Positions 35,378-44,959 are shown, numbered from the stretch's first letter. The stretch is DNA of 64,000 nucleotides from Novipirellula artificiosorum (GCF_007860135.1 NZ_SJPV01000008.1:18174-82173); one strand, 5' to 3'. Program-made: numbers and translations. Notes: generated from the sequence alone by a model not told the origin.

Positions 35378-37705
35378 CTACCGTTTCATTAACAATTCAT
35401 CGAGATTCAGAAGGACATTTCCGACCACCGACCAGGCAGCCAGCTCGGCGAGGTCCATGCCGTCGATGGGCTCACCGATCGGATCGGTTGCCATCGCCGC
35501 GGCAGCTTTTGCATCCTTTAGGAACACCTTGTGTGCATCTGTGTACAACGTTTTGATTCGGTCGATTTCTTGATTCGTCGGATTGCGAGTCAAGCAGACG
35601 CGGAATGCGAACTGGATCTTTTCGCGTTCGGTTTCGCCGGCGGTGATCATTCGCCGCGCCAATGCCTGGGCGGCTTCGACGTAGACGGGATCGTTGAGCG
35701 TCACGAGAGCTTGCAGCGGAGTGTTGGTTCGGATGCGGCGAATCGTACAAACCTCGCGATTTGGCGCATCGAACTGGGCCATCGAGGGGTAGGGGCTTGA
35801 GCGTCGCCAGGAGGTGTAGATCCCACGTCGGTAGCGATTGGGGCCAGCGCTCGTGGTCCAATCGGTTTTGCCGCCAAACGCCGCCTTGAGGCCCAGTTCG
35901 GGTTGAGGGGGGTTGGCGGGTGGGCCCCCCATGATGTCGCTCAACAGTCCGCTGGCGAACAATGCTTGGTCACGTACCATTTCAGCCGAGACACGAAACC
36001 GAGGTCCGCGAGCGAGCAGACGGTTTCTCGGATCGGCTTGTTGAAGTATCTCGTTGGTTGCCGAAGTTTGTCGATACGTTGCCGACATCACGATCGTTTT
36101 GAGCAGCGACTTCAGATCCCAGCCATTCTCTTGCAGTTCAACCGCCATCCAATCGAGCAATTGCGGATGCGACGGCAATTCGCCTTGCGAGCCGAACTCT
36201 TCGCTCGATTCGACAATGCCGATGCCGAACAATTGTTCCCAATGACGGTTGGCGATCACTCGGGCCGTCAAAGGGTTCTCTGGATCCACCAACCATTTTG
36301 CAAGATCGAGTCGGTCCGGACTCGTTGGATCCGACAGAGGGTGAAACGCTTGGGGCGTCGACTCGTGGACTTCTTCACCTTTGCTCAAGTAGTTTCCGCG
36401 AATTTGAATTGTCGACGTTCGTCGCTTGTTGGTCGGCAACTCTTGCATGATTGGAACGGTCGCCCGTGGTTTGGTCTTCTCAAGTTCCTGTTGCAATGCC
36501 AGCAGCTCGGGATGCGGAGCGTTGGATTGAGCCTTGACCGCCTCGATTTCATGTTGCAACGCGGTTCGTGCGGCGGTTTGCTCGTCCGACCAAAGTTCAA
36601 GCACCGGCCGTTCGTCTTTCTGGTCATGATCCGCGGTATGATTGAAGAAGGCGAAGAACTGGAAGTACTCCGTATGCGAGATCGGGTCGTACTTATGAGT
36701 GTGGCATTGGGCACAAGCCATGGTTGTCCCCATCCAAACAGCCATGGTGGTATTCACTCGGTCGATGATCGCAGCGTTGCGGAATTCTTCATCGTTTGTC
36801 CCCCCTTCGCTGTTGGTCATCGTGTTACGGTGAAACGCGGTAGCAATCAGTTGTTCTTCGGTCGGTTCGGCAAGCAAGTCGCCAGCGATTTGTTCGATCG
36901 TGAATTGGTCAAACGGCTTGTTCTGGTTGAGCGAATCGATCACATAGTCGCGAAACGCCCAAATTTCGCGTGGTGGATCATCTGCGTAACCCGCTGAATC
37001 GGCGTAGCGAGCGAGGTCCAACCAGACGCGCGCCCAGCGTTCGCCGTACGATGGTTTCGCCAATAGCGAATCGACATACGCTTCGTAGGCCTGATCGCTG
37101 GGGTCATCGGCAAACGCCTTGGCCTCCTCCCAAGTCGGTGGCAGGCCGGTTAGATCGATGGACAATCGCCGAGCCAAGGTCAAGCGGTCTGCTTCGGGCG
37201 CGGGGCTCATCCCCTGTGCTTCGAGCTTGGCCAAGACAAAGGCATCGATTGGATTGCAAACCCATTGGTCGCCCTCGATGGACGGCTGCGCGGGGCGAAT
37301 TGGTTTTTTGTACGACCAGTGCTTTGCATACGCGCCACCCTGTTGAATCCAGTTCTGGAACAAATCGATTTCGTCGTCCGAAAGCGGTTTGCCTTTGTCG
37401 GTTGGCGGCATCCGCATGTCCTCGTCATCCGACGCAATCCGCAAAACAAGCTCGCTAGCGCCAGGGTTCCCCGGTACCACCGCGGCGTAACCCCCGAGAT
37501 CCTGCACTGCGCCCGATTCGGTATCGAGCCGCAACCCTGCTTCCCGGCTCCCTTCGTCGGGGCCATGGCAGCTGACACACTTGCTGAACAGGATCGGACG
37601 AATATCGCGATTGAAGTCAATCGATTCGTCGGCCCGAGCAAAACCGAGAAAGACAAAGACGAACGAGAACGTCAGAAAGCGACATCGAGAATCGACATAC
37701 TTCAT
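35378..37705 (-). CDS. Secreted planctomycete cytochrome with DUF1549 and DUF1553
   Basis: About 775 residues with a signal peptide (KYVDSRCRFLTFSFVFVFLGFARA). An N-terminal PSD1-type cytochrome C domain has the haem site CVSCH at 43-47, with FNRDIRPILFSKC and an MRMPPTDKGKPLSDDEI segment containing a possible methionine ligand. DUF1549 follows (WARVWLDLARYADSAGYADD, NMTNSEGGTNDEEFR, CAQCHTHKYDPIS, which supplies another CxxCH) and DUF1553 (PLTARVIANRHWEQLFGIGIV, ADPRNRLLARGPRFR). The ATG at 37705 is chosen for its signal peptide. It forms an operon with the DUF1501 gene. Confidence 0.92.
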   Translation of the reverse strand: MKYVDSRCRFLTFSFVFVFLGFARADESIDFNRDIRPILFSKCVSCHGPDEGSREAGLRLDTESGAVQDLGGYAAVVPGNPGASELVLRIASDDEDMRMPPTDKGKPLSDDEIDLFQNWIQQGGAYAKHWSYKKPIRPAQPSIEGDQWVCNPIDAFVLAKLEAQGMSPAPEADRLTLARRLSIDLTGLPPTWEEAKAFADDPSDQAYEAYVDSLLAKPSYGERWARVWLDLARYADSAGYADDPPREIWAFRDYVIDSLNQNKPFDQFTIEQIAGDLLAEPTEEQLIATAFHRNTMTNSEGGTNDEEFRNAAIIDRVNTTMAVWMGTTMACAQCHTHKYDPISHTEYFQFFAFFNHTADHDQKDERPVLELWSDEQTAARTALQHEIEAVKAQSNAPHPELLALQQELEKTKPRATVPIMQELPTNKRRTSTIQIRGNYLSKGEEVHESTPQAFHPLSDPTSPDRLDLAKWLVDPENPLTARVIANRHWEQLFGIGIVESSEEFGSQGELPSHPQLLDWMAVELQENGWDLKSLLKTIVMSATYRQTSATNEILQQADPRNRLLARGPRFRVSAEMVRDQALFASGLLSDIMGGPPANPPQPELGLKAAFGGKTDWTTSAGPNRYRRGIYTSWRRSSPYPSMAQFDAPNREVCTIRRIRTNTPLQALVTLNDPVYVEAAQALARRMITAGETEREKIQFAFRVCLTRNPTNQEIDRIKTLYTDAHKVFLKDAKAAAAMATDPIGEPIDGMDLAELAAWSVVGNVLLNLDELLMKR

Positions 37706-37873
37706 GAGGAGGTTGCTACCAGGAAGGCTTGGAGGCGGTAGGAGAAAACACTTCAAAGAGGAGGACTTGGCCCCATTGTAGTCGACACGGAAGTGTGGGG
37801 TGCCATGGGGATGGTGGGACTCGACTTCATCCTAGTATTCCGACTCAGCTTGAATTGCGAGTAGGCGTTCGAA

Positions 37874-37934
37874 GTAGGGCCGGTTCCCACCGGCCAAATC
37901 ACTTGAGAGTGTGGCCGGTAGGAAACGGCCCTTC
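37874..37934. repeat. Inverted pair of REP-like units
   Basis: Left unit: GTAG (37874-37877) followed by hairpin GGCCGG-TTCCCA-CCGGCC (37878-37895). Right unit in inverse orientation: GGCCG-...-CGGCC (37913-37930) followed by CTTC. A GTAG tetranucleotide at the foot of a hairpin, in an inverted pair, is the hallmark of REP/BIME elements. Confidence 0.6.
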
Positions 37935-38051
37935 CCGAAAATTGAGCTGCGGCGGAATACCAGCCCGGGTGATTCATCCGTCCAAACCTATTCCATCTAA
38001 CCCTTTGTATGCGATCAGCCTACACCGATTGAGTCAAAAACAGACTGTGCA

Positions 38052-38124
38052 CGTTGGAGTCGTAGGCTTAAGCCGATTCAGCAACGATCCAGCTCGCAAT
38101 CGGCTAAAGCCTACCACTCCTACG
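38052..38124. repeat. Large hairpin with 27-base arms, REP-like
   Basis: Positions 38052-38078 pair with 38098-38124, mismatched at only a few places, around a 19-base loop. GTAG (38062-38065) followed by palindrome GCTTAAGC is on the left and GCTAAAGC followed by CTAC on the right, similar in plan to the other GTAG pairs. It lies upstream of the membrane protein gene at 38312. Confidence 0.6.
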
Positions 38125-38311
38125 AATAATCCGGGCTAGCCAAAATGGGGCAAGTCGTGCGGTGCAACTTCGCCGGGGCCCCAAGCGAGAGGCAGGCAGA
38201 TAGCTAGCAACTCACAATTCTTCCGTGATGTCTCAATTGACTTTGCGCGGACGCTTTTCCTAGTCTCGGGCCTTGATCTGGAACCGTGTTTCCTTCTAGC
38301 ACCCGAGTCAC

Positions 38312-39763
38312 ATGTCCTTTGGGCGGCGTTCGATTGATCGTCGGCGGCGAGTCTTGTATTCGACTCAGCAGGCTGATTTAGAAACCTCGACAGCGGCAAG
38401 CCGCCGAGCGGCTGAGCATTTGCGCGAAGCGAGGAAGCCGACCGCTGCGTTTGCCTCGCGGGTCCATCGGCGAATCCGGGGCCGATGGTTTTCGCTGGTT
38501 CCTGTGAAACGTCGCACGCTGGTCTCGGTCGCATCTGCACTGGGTGCGATAGCGCTGCTGCTTTGTGCGGCTCACTATGCGTCGGTGGCCTGGCCCGCGA
38601 TTGCAAACCGGCCTGAAATTTCACGGCCATTGCGGTTGGATCGGCCCGACAGTTTTGGACGATGGGTTCAGTGTGTGCTGTTAGCGGCTTCGGCGGGAGT
38701 CTCGTTGATGATCTACCAAGTCCGCCGCTATCGCGTCGACGATTACACGGGCCAATACCGATTATGGCGTTTGGTGCTGATGACGTTGGTTGTTGCCAGT
38801 GTCAATTCGCTCGTTTCCCTTGTCGATTGGGCTGGCGCCATCATGGACGTTGGATTCGGAAAACGCGTCGCGCTTTCCGGCAATGATTGGTTTCGTTTGG
38901 TGATCTCGATTGGCGGAGCCATCTTGTGCTTGCGGATGGTCGCGGAGGTGCGTCGTTCGCGTTGGTCGCTGTTGACCATGATCGGCGCATGGATCTTCTT
39001 CGCCATTCCCGTGGCGGCGAAATGGAACTTTATCGAAGTCGATTCGCTCGGCCGATGGACCTTGGTCACGTGTGCGCCGCTGCTCGCATGCACGACGCTT
39101 TTGATTTCGCTGGGCGGCTATTTGCGAATGCTGTTCCGCCAAGTTCGCAACTTGGACGAAAACGACTCGTTGAGTGAACGGTTTCAACTCTTCAAGTTGC
39201 AAGTGTTGCAGCGAGCAAAAACCGAAGACGCCACAGAGAACCACGATCCATCGTTGAAAACCGAGGCGTTTTCAACACCAGCTGCTGAATCGAAAGAGCA
39301 CTCGGCACGGGATTCGGAAGATCGGCCTGGACCGTTGCCTCGCAAAAAACGCCGCTGGTTTGGGTTGAGAGCAGCCAAAGATCCGAGCTTGGAGGAGTCT
39401 TCCTCGAAGCCAACGGAGGCCGTCGTCGGTGAGGCGGACCCGGACGAGGGAGCGAAGAACGACCGAACGCACGAGAACGAAGCCCCCAAACGCAAACGTT
39501 TTTCACTTGGCTTCTTGAGCCGAAATAAGGAAAGTGTTCATGGGAGCACGCGGGAAGACGACGACGCAGGCGTGGATGCAGAGGATCGCCAAGGCTCGAT
39601 GCCAAGCAGCCAACGATCTCGCTACACGGAAGGCGATTCGCGAGACGACGCATCGGGTTCGGAAAGCGAATCCAATTCCGACGATATCGATTGGGATTCA
39701 CTGAGCAAGGCGGAGCGTCGCCGGCTCCGCAAACAGCTTAAGCGGCAAGGCAGAGCCGCTTAG
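38312..39763 (+). CDS. Multispan membrane protein with charged disordered C-terminal tail
   Basis: 483 residues. A basic N-terminal ~65 residues is followed by about six membrane helices (RTLVSVASALGAIALLLCA, then WVQCVLLAASAGVSLMIYQV, LWRLVLMTLVVASVNSLVSL, WFRLVISIGGAILCLRMV, LLTMIGAWIFFAIPVA, LVTCAPLLACTTLLISLGG). The last ~190 residues are disordered and rich in D, E, K, R and S, ending SKAERRRLRKQLKRQGRAA. No family is recognised; similar membrane proteins with charged tails are frequent in planctomycetes. Start ATG at 38312; a later methionine is possible. The stop overlaps a repeat at 39761. Confidence 0.65.
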   Translation: MSFGRRSIDRRRRVLYSTQQADLETSTAASRRAAEHLREARKPTAAFASRVHRRIRGRWFSLVPVKRRTLVSVASALGAIALLLCAAHYASVAWPAIANRPEISRPLRLDRPDSFGRWVQCVLLAASAGVSLMIYQVRRYRVDDYTGQYRLWRLVLMTLVVASVNSLVSLVDWAGAIMDVGFGKRVALSGNDWFRLVISIGGAILCLRMVAEVRRSRWSLLTMIGAWIFFAIPVAAKWNFIEVDSLGRWTLVTCAPLLACTTLLISLGGYLRMLFRQVRNLDENDSLSERFQLFKLQVLQRAKTEDATENHDPSLKTEAFSTPAAESKEHSARDSEDRPGPLPRKKRRWFGLRAAKDPSLEESSSKPTEAVVGEADPDEGAKNDRTHENEAPKRKRFSLGFLSRNKESVHGSTREDDDAGVDAEDRQGSMPSSQRSRYTEGDSRDDASGSESESNSDDIDWDSLSKAERRRLRKQLKRQGRAA

Positions 39764-39838
39764 CATCGCGGGATCAATAACTAACGCGTGGCCTCGTCCA
39801 TTACCAAAGTCGTCACTTGTTATTCACGCGATGCTTAG
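39761..39838. repeat. Palindromic repeat abutting a stop codon
   Basis: The TAGCATCGCG at 39761-39770 begins on the stop codon of the preceding gene and its imperfect inverse CGCGATGCTTA ends near 39837; inner parts (CAATAACTAACG and CGTCACTTGTTATT) also pair loosely. The right arm, 39802-39838, is the reverse complement of 63838-63874 with one mismatch in 37. Confidence 0.7.
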
Positions 39839-39916
39839 GGATAAGTCTGAGCCGCTGATGACGCGACCGCTACGAATCTCGACAGGCTTCGGGTATTTTG
39901 TTCGGAGGCTGTCAGT

Positions 39917-39954
39917 GAACGCTGAATGCTGAACGCTGAACGCTGAACGCTGAA
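39917..39954. repeat. Heptamer tandem repeat
   Basis: The 7-base unit GAACGCT is repeated five times (one copy with T for C) plus GAA. It lies ahead of gltX in the intergenic gap and could vary by slippage. Confidence 0.8.
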
Positions 39955-39997
39955 AAACACGTCTCCCCCTTTTCCATCTCCCAACTCCTTAGCCTCC

Positions 39998-41545
39998 ATG
40001 ATCCGCACCCGATTTGCCCCCAGTCCGACCGGATACCTTCACATCGGTGGTGTCCGCACCGCCCTCTTCAATTGGCTGATCGCGCGTCAATCGGGCGGCC
40101 AATTTGTTCTTCGTATCGATGACACCGATTCCGGTCGCAATGTGGCTGAAGCGATCAAGCCGATCTTGGAGGGGTTCCGTTGGCTCGGCATGAATTGGGA
40201 GGAAGGGCCCGAGACGGGTGGTCCGCATGAGCCCTATTATCAATCGCAGCGAGCGGAGCGGTACGCACAGGCGGCCGCAAAACTGCTGCAAAGTGGGCAT
40301 GCCTATCGCGATTATGCAAAGCCGGAGGAGTTCAATGCACTAAGGCAAGAGGCGGAAAAAGCGAAGGTGCAATTCATCTACGATCGCCGCTGGATGGCTG
40401 CGGACGATGCGGCCGCGGCCGCGTTTGAAGCCGAGGGCCGCACGGCGGTGGTGCGGCTAAAAATGCCTCGCGAGGGCCAGTGTGTGATTTCGGATCGGGT
40501 GCGTGGCGAGGTTCGAGTGGATTGGGCATCCGAACAGGACCATGTGATCCAACGCGCCGACGGCAGCTGCTTGTACCATTTGGCCAGTGTGGTGGACGAT
40601 CATGATTTTGAGATTTCACATGTGATTCGCTCGGAAGAGCATTTGTCGAACACGCCGCGGCAAATCTATATTCTCGAGTCATTAGGTTACGAGCGACCGA
40701 TCTATGCTCATTTGCCTTATGTCGCCGAGCCAGGGGGGCATTCGAAGTTAAGCAAGCGAAAGCTGGCCAAGTATCAGAAGAACAAGGATTTTGCCCAATT
40801 GCTCGACCATGGCCAGCGGATCGCTGAGCGATGCGGGATTGCAACCGAAGCGGACACGTTCAACCCTGTGATCATTGATTTTTATCGCGAGATCGGCTTC
40901 ACAGCGGACGCGATTTTGAACTACTTGCTGCTTTTGGGCTGGTCGCTCGATGGCGAACGGGAAAAGTTCACGGTGGAAGAGATGACAAAGCTGTTTTCGC
41001 TCGAACGAGTGACCAAATCGCCGGCATCCTTTGATCCGCAAAAGTTGCTCTCGTTCCAAGGGGACGTCTTTGCAGCCCTGTCTCTGGAAACGCGGATCGC
41101 CAACGTGATGCCGTTCGCGGTTGCTGCGGGGCTTGTCGAATCGGGCGATGCCGATGCCGCGTCCAAATTGGGCGAAGTGGTTCAAGCGGCAGGCGATCGA
41201 TTGAAGATTGCGGGCGACATTCTGGATTTCGACTACTGTTTCGTGGACGAGTTCGACGTCGACGAAAAAGCTTACCAAAAGCGGATCGAGAAGCCGGAAT
41301 CGGCAAAACCGCTGCTCGGAAAGCTGCGTGCATGCATCGATAATGCGGATCGGTTCGATGCGGTGTCGGCTGAGACGCTCGTGAAGCAATTTTGCGAGGA
41401 CGAAGGGATCAAATTGGGGGATATCATTCACGCCCTGCGAGTCGCGACGACCGGTCGTGCAGCGGGGTTCGGCATGTTTGAAACCTTGGCCGTGATTGGT
41501 AAGGACAAGGTCGCTGAGCGAATCGGCAAGGTGGCTTCGGCTTAG
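39998..41545 (+). CDS. gltX: Glutamyl-tRNA synthetase
   Basis: 515 residues, class I aminoacyl-tRNA synthetase. It charges tRNA-Glu with glutamate using ATP. The HIGH-type signature is PSPTGYLHIGGVRTALFNW at about 8-26 and the KMSKS-type loop is KLSKRKLAKY. The C-terminal half is the anticodon-binding domain. Sequence alone does not tell whether it is discriminating. The ATG at 39998 follows a CTCC-rich leader. Downstream 216 bases carry no gene before the cytochrome gene. Confidence 0.96.
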   Translation: MIRTRFAPSPTGYLHIGGVRTALFNWLIARQSGGQFVLRIDDTDSGRNVAEAIKPILEGFRWLGMNWEEGPETGGPHEPYYQSQRAERYAQAAAKLLQSGHAYRDYAKPEEFNALRQEAEKAKVQFIYDRRWMAADDAAAAAFEAEGRTAVVRLKMPREGQCVISDRVRGEVRVDWASEQDHVIQRADGSCLYHLASVVDDHDFEISHVIRSEEHLSNTPRQIYILESLGYERPIYAHLPYVAEPGGHSKLSKRKLAKYQKNKDFAQLLDHGQRIAERCGIATEADTFNPVIIDFYREIGFTADAILNYLLLLGWSLDGEREKFTVEEMTKLFSLERVTKSPASFDPQKLLSFQGDVFAALSLETRIANVMPFAVAAGLVESGDADAASKLGEVVQAAGDRLKIAGDILDFDYCFVDEFDVDEKAYQKRIEKPESAKPLLGKLRACIDNADRFDAVSAETLVKQFCEDEGIKLGDIIHALRVATTGRAAGFGMFETLAVIGKDKVAERIGKVASA

Positions 41546-41761
41546 GGCGTCGAAGCCGCTGTTGGCGAGCTGCCGCTCGGAGACAAAATCGTCGCATCAA
41601 ACCAGAACTCGCCCGATGAACGGATGAGCGAGGCGAGCGGTTATCCTTGTTGCAGTGAAAACGGTATGATTTACGGCAGCACGGATTGTCGGTTCCGGCG
41701 TGATCGCGTTCAATGCACCGACAATCGCTCCTCTTTTTTGTTTCTGGCCCTAGGAATTGCC

Positions 41762-43057
41762 ATGTTTCGATCGATTTTACCGCTTGGTTTCGGCCTGCTG
41801 GTCTGCGTTGGGTTCGTTGGTTGCCGGCAAGAGGCACCGGTAGAATTTGAGCCGAATATGGTCCACGCCATGAAGTACCAGATCCAGGAAGGGATCCCGA
41901 TGGATCAAGCGTCGAAGGATACGACGTGGGTGGTGACTAAGATGTTTGGGACGCCCAATCAGCCGAAAGTGCCTGACTTTGTTCACGAAGACGAGGATTT
42001 GGATGCGCTCGTTTCGGAGCAGCGATTGATGCGAGCGTCTGGGCCCTTGGACGAGGACGGTCGAGGGCTTTATCGAAAGCACTGTGCCTTGTGCCATGGC
42101 GTGACCGGAAACGGACGAGGAACGACCGCCGCGATCTTGAATCCCTATCCTCGCGATTATCGGATGGGGATTTTTAAGTTCAAATCGACGCCTCGTGGTT
42201 CGAAGCCGACGCGAGAAGATGTTTCGCGGTCGATCCGCAATGGGATTGCTGGCACGGCAATGAACAAGATCCCGGAACTGTCCGAGGAAGATGTGCAGTC
42301 GCTCGTTGACTATGTGATCTATCTCTCGTGGCGAGGTGAATTGGAGCGGGCTTTAATTGACGACGCGATTTTCGAGCTTGATCTGGAAGCTGGCGATCGA
42401 ATCATCAGTCCCGAGTTGGCCAACAGCGAAAAGGAAGAAGACAAGGAATTGTTTGCCGAGCAATGGGAAATTGCCACCGATTTTGCAGCCGAGATCGCTG
42501 ATTCGTGGCTCGAAGCCGAAGACGAGGTCATCGAAGTGCCCGCGCCTCCGGCCGACCTTCCTGTGCCCAACTCTCGCAAGGAATTTGTCGAGATGCTTGC
42601 CAGTTCTCAAGGTGATGCGTTGAAGGCGTCGGTCGAGTCGGGGCAAAAGCTGTTCGTCGGCAAGATCGCTTCTTGCAGCAAATGCCATGGCGAACAAGGG
42701 CTCGGCAACGGACAGACGACCGATTACGACGATTGGACAAAAGATTGGACCACGCGGATCGGGCTGAAACCCGAGGAACGTGAAACGCTCGTGCCGCTAC
42801 TGGCGCGCGGGGCCTTGCCGCCGATCAATGCCGTTCCGCGGAACTTTGCCGAAGGTATTTTCCATGGAGGAGCCGATTCGGAGGACTTGTACCGGCGAAT
42901 CACTCAAGGGATCGACGGAACGCCGATGCCGGCGGCAACCTTCGTCGAGGGCGAGTTTGAGCAGGGCGACGTCTGGCATCTGATCAATTTTATCCGTTCC
43001 CTGCAGACGACCGACCATGACCCGTCGTCGGACCCCGAAGTGCAGCAGGTTTTGTAG
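41762..43057 (+). CDS. Dihaem c-type cytochrome lipoprotein
   Basis: About 431 residues. A lipoprotein signal (MFRSILPLGFGLLVCVGFVGC) puts it in a membrane-anchored extracytoplasmic site. Two cytochrome c domains each carry a CxxCH: CALCH at 107-111 and a second, CSKCH, near residue 305. Methionine candidates for axial ligands lie in GTAMNKIPEL and GTPMPAATF. The domains are linked by a long acidic helical segment (EKEEDKELFAEQWEIATDF). It probably passes electrons in respiration; no oxidase subunit is close. It is followed after 3 bases by thyA, so co-transcription is likely, which is an odd pairing. Confidence 0.9.
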   Translation: MFRSILPLGFGLLVCVGFVGCRQEAPVEFEPNMVHAMKYQIQEGIPMDQASKDTTWVVTKMFGTPNQPKVPDFVHEDEDLDALVSEQRLMRASGPLDEDGRGLYRKHCALCHGVTGNGRGTTAAILNPYPRDYRMGIFKFKSTPRGSKPTREDVSRSIRNGIAGTAMNKIPELSEEDVQSLVDYVIYLSWRGELERALIDDAIFELDLEAGDRIISPELANSEKEEDKELFAEQWEIATDFAAEIADSWLEAEDEVIEVPAPPADLPVPNSRKEFVEMLASSQGDALKASVESGQKLFVGKIASCSKCHGEQGLGNGQTTDYDDWTKDWTTRIGLKPEERETLVPLLARGALPPINAVPRNFAEGIFHGGADSEDLYRRITQGIDGTPMPAATFVEGEFEQGDVWHLINFIRSLQTTDHDPSSDPEVQQVL

Positions 43058-43060
43058 TCG

Positions 43061-43855
43061 ATGCGAACGTACCTTCACCTCCTTGACGAAGTTCTCAACC
43101 ACGGTCTCGATCGCGATGACCGGACCGGCGTAGGGACCCGTGGGCTTTTCGGGCGTCAAATGCGTTTTGATCTCAGCGAGGGCTTTCCGCTGCTGACGAC
43201 CAAGAAGCTGCATGTTCGTTCGATCATTTACGAATTGTTGTGGTTTCTGCGCGGCGACACCAACGTTAATTGGCTCCAGAAGAATGGGGTGACGATTTGG
43301 GATGAGTGGGCCGACGACAACGGCGAACTTGGGCCCATTTACGGAAAGCAATGGCGCAGTTGGCCGTCTGCGGATGGTTCCACTGTCGATCAGATCGCTT
43401 GGGTTCAGCAGGAGATCCAGCAGAATCCGCAATCTCGACGATTGGTGGTGTCGGCGTGGAACGTGGCCCAGGTTGAGCAGATGGCTTTACCACCGTGCCA
43501 CCTTCTTTTTCAATTCTATGTGGCGGGAAACAGGTTATCGTGCCAGTTGTACCAGCGCAGTGCCGACCTGTTCCTGGGCGTCCCGTTCAACATTGCAAGC
43601 TACGCGCTGTTGACGATGATGATGGCGAAGGTCACGGGGTTAGAGGCAGGGGATTTTGTGCACACGCTCGGCGATGTTCATTTGTACCGGAATCATTTCG
43701 ATCAGGCACGCGAACAACTGTCTCGGCATCCGAAACCGCTGCCGAGCATGCAGATTCTGTCCACTCCTGAATCCATCGACGGCTTCGGCTTCGACGATTT
43801 TCAGCTCATCGACTACGATCCGCATCCGCGAATCAAGGCACCCATTGCAGTATGA
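43061..43855 (+). CDS. thyA: Thymidylate synthase
   Basis: 264 residues, the same length as the E. coli enzyme. It makes dTMP from dUMP using methylene-tetrahydrofolate. The catalytic cysteine is in MALPPCHLLFQFYV; the N-terminal VGTRGLFGRQMRFDLSEGFPLLTTKKL, the RSADLFLGVPFNIASYA block and the C-terminal DYDPHPRIKAPIAV are diagnostic. Its TGA overlaps the ATG of folA by four bases (ATGA), giving translational coupling. Confidence 0.97.
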   Translation: MRTYLHLLDEVLNHGLDRDDRTGVGTRGLFGRQMRFDLSEGFPLLTTKKLHVRSIIYELLWFLRGDTNVNWLQKNGVTIWDEWADDNGELGPIYGKQWRSWPSADGSTVDQIAWVQQEIQQNPQSRRLVVSAWNVAQVEQMALPPCHLLFQFYVAGNRLSCQLYQRSADLFLGVPFNIASYALLTMMMAKVTGLEAGDFVHTLGDVHLYRNHFDQAREQLSRHPKPLPSMQILSTPESIDGFGFDDFQLIDYDPHPRIKAPIAV

Positions 43856-44439
43856 GCGGGCCAGCCGATTCTTCGGTTCCCTCGCCCCCGAGTGGGCAGG
43901 ATCAGCAGGGAAGCGGATGCCGAGCACACCCCCTTGTTGCCCTGGTGGCGATGACGCCGTCGGGCGTGATTGGCAAAGACGGGGACATGCCCTGGCGTTT
44001 GAGCAGTGATTTGCAACGTTTCAAGCGGATGACGATGGGCGGAACGCTGATCATGGGGCGAAAAACATTCGACTCGATTGGCCGGCCGTTGCCGGGGCGT
44101 CGCACGATTGTCATCACTCGAAATGCCGATTGGACGGTCGCGGGCGTGACGCGAGCGGCAAGTCCAGAGCAGGCTGTTGCCCTTGCCGGGGACGCAAAGC
44201 CGGCGTTTGTCGTTGGTGGAGCGGAGATCTATCGCCAGCTAATACCGTTTTGTGGTGAAGTTTGGCTCACTCGGGTATGGTCTTCCGTTTCAGGTGACAC
44301 AATTTTGACGATCGACCTTTCCCAATTCGAACAAATCGAACACACTAGACTTCCAGCATCTGCGAAAGATGACGTCCCGACGGAGTTTTCAAAGCTCCGG
44401 AGAAAAATTTCTGGAAAAAACGCGACGCGTCCCCATTGA
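43852..44439 (+). CDS. folA: Dihydrofolate reductase
   Basis: 195 residues; the core starts after a ~28-residue N-terminal extension rich in S, P, G. It reduces dihydrofolate, the by-product of the thymidylate synthase reaction, with NADPH. Diagnostic blocks: VAMTPSGVIGKDGDMPWRL, with the catalytic acidic residue in the following helix (SSDLQRF), MGGTLIMGRKTFDSIGRPLPGR, and FVVGGAEIYRQLIP. Starts at the ATGA overlap with thyA, a common functional pairing. The N-terminal extension is unusual; a later start is possible but the overlap argues for this one. Confidence 0.93.
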   Translation: MSGPADSSVPSPPSGQDQQGSGCRAHPLVALVAMTPSGVIGKDGDMPWRLSSDLQRFKRMTMGGTLIMGRKTFDSIGRPLPGRRTIVITRNADWTVAGVTRAASPEQAVALAGDAKPAFVVGGAEIYRQLIPFCGEVWLTRVWSSVSGDTILTIDLSQFEQIEHTRLPASAKDDVPTEFSKLRRKISGKNATRPH

Positions 44440-44575
44440 GCAAATAGGGGGCCGTTCGCTATAGTTCGGGATTCTTGGCCGTAGCACCCTCACGCAGCTT
44501 GCAGCGTGGTCGCTCGAGTCCTACCGTTAAATTTTTGTGCAAGTCCCCTCGGATTGTTACCTCAGGAGTTCCGCT

Positions 44576-44959
44576 ATGCCCCGTCTGATGGGCGTCGATG
44601 TGCCAAACGACAAGCAAATCCAGTATTCGCTGACCTACTTGTACGGGATCGGTTTGTTCACGGCTCGTGAGGCTTGCGACAAACTAGGGATCGATCCCGC
44701 ACGTCAAGCAAGTGACTTGAGCGAAGAAGAATTGAGCCGAATCGCGGCACTACTTGAACGCGATTACACGGTCGAAGGTCCCCTTCGTCGCCAAGTGACC
44801 CAAAACATTAACCGACTTCGCGAAGTCCGCTGCTATCGAGGCATCCGACACCGCGTCAGTTTGCCCGTTCGTGGTCAACGAACCAAGACCAACGCACGAA
44901 CCCGGAAAGGCCCTCGTAAGACGGTTGCCGGTAAGAAGGGCGTTAAGGATTTGCGTTAA
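44576..44959 (+). CDS. rpsM: 30S ribosomal protein S13
   Basis: 127 residues. MPRLMGVDVPNDKQIQYSLTYLYGIG is the S13 N-terminus; C-terminal RGIRHRVSLPVRGQRTKTNARTRKGPRKTVAGKKG carries the tRNA- and rRNA-contacting basic tail. The start at 44576 is preceded by CAGGAG. It heads the cluster rpsM-rpsK-rpoA-rplQ. No rpmJ or infA precedes it. Confidence 0.97.
   Translation: MPRLMGVDVPNDKQIQYSLTYLYGIGLFTAREACDKLGIDPARQASDLSEEELSRIAALLERDYTVEGPLRRQVTQNINRLREVRCYRGIRHRVSLPVRGQRTKTNARTRKGPRKTVAGKKGVKDLR

Noticed and set aside
35903..36997. 364-residue open frame on the plus strand inside the cytochrome DUF1549/1553 gene
   Set aside because: It lies fully antisense to a gene with clear domains, has no recognisable motif and is rich in R, H and C, as expected of a complementary frame.
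43852..43940. A later start for the DHFR gene to remove the N-terminal extension
   Set aside because: The four-base overlap with thyA favours the early start, and the extension reads as a plausible low-complexity tail.
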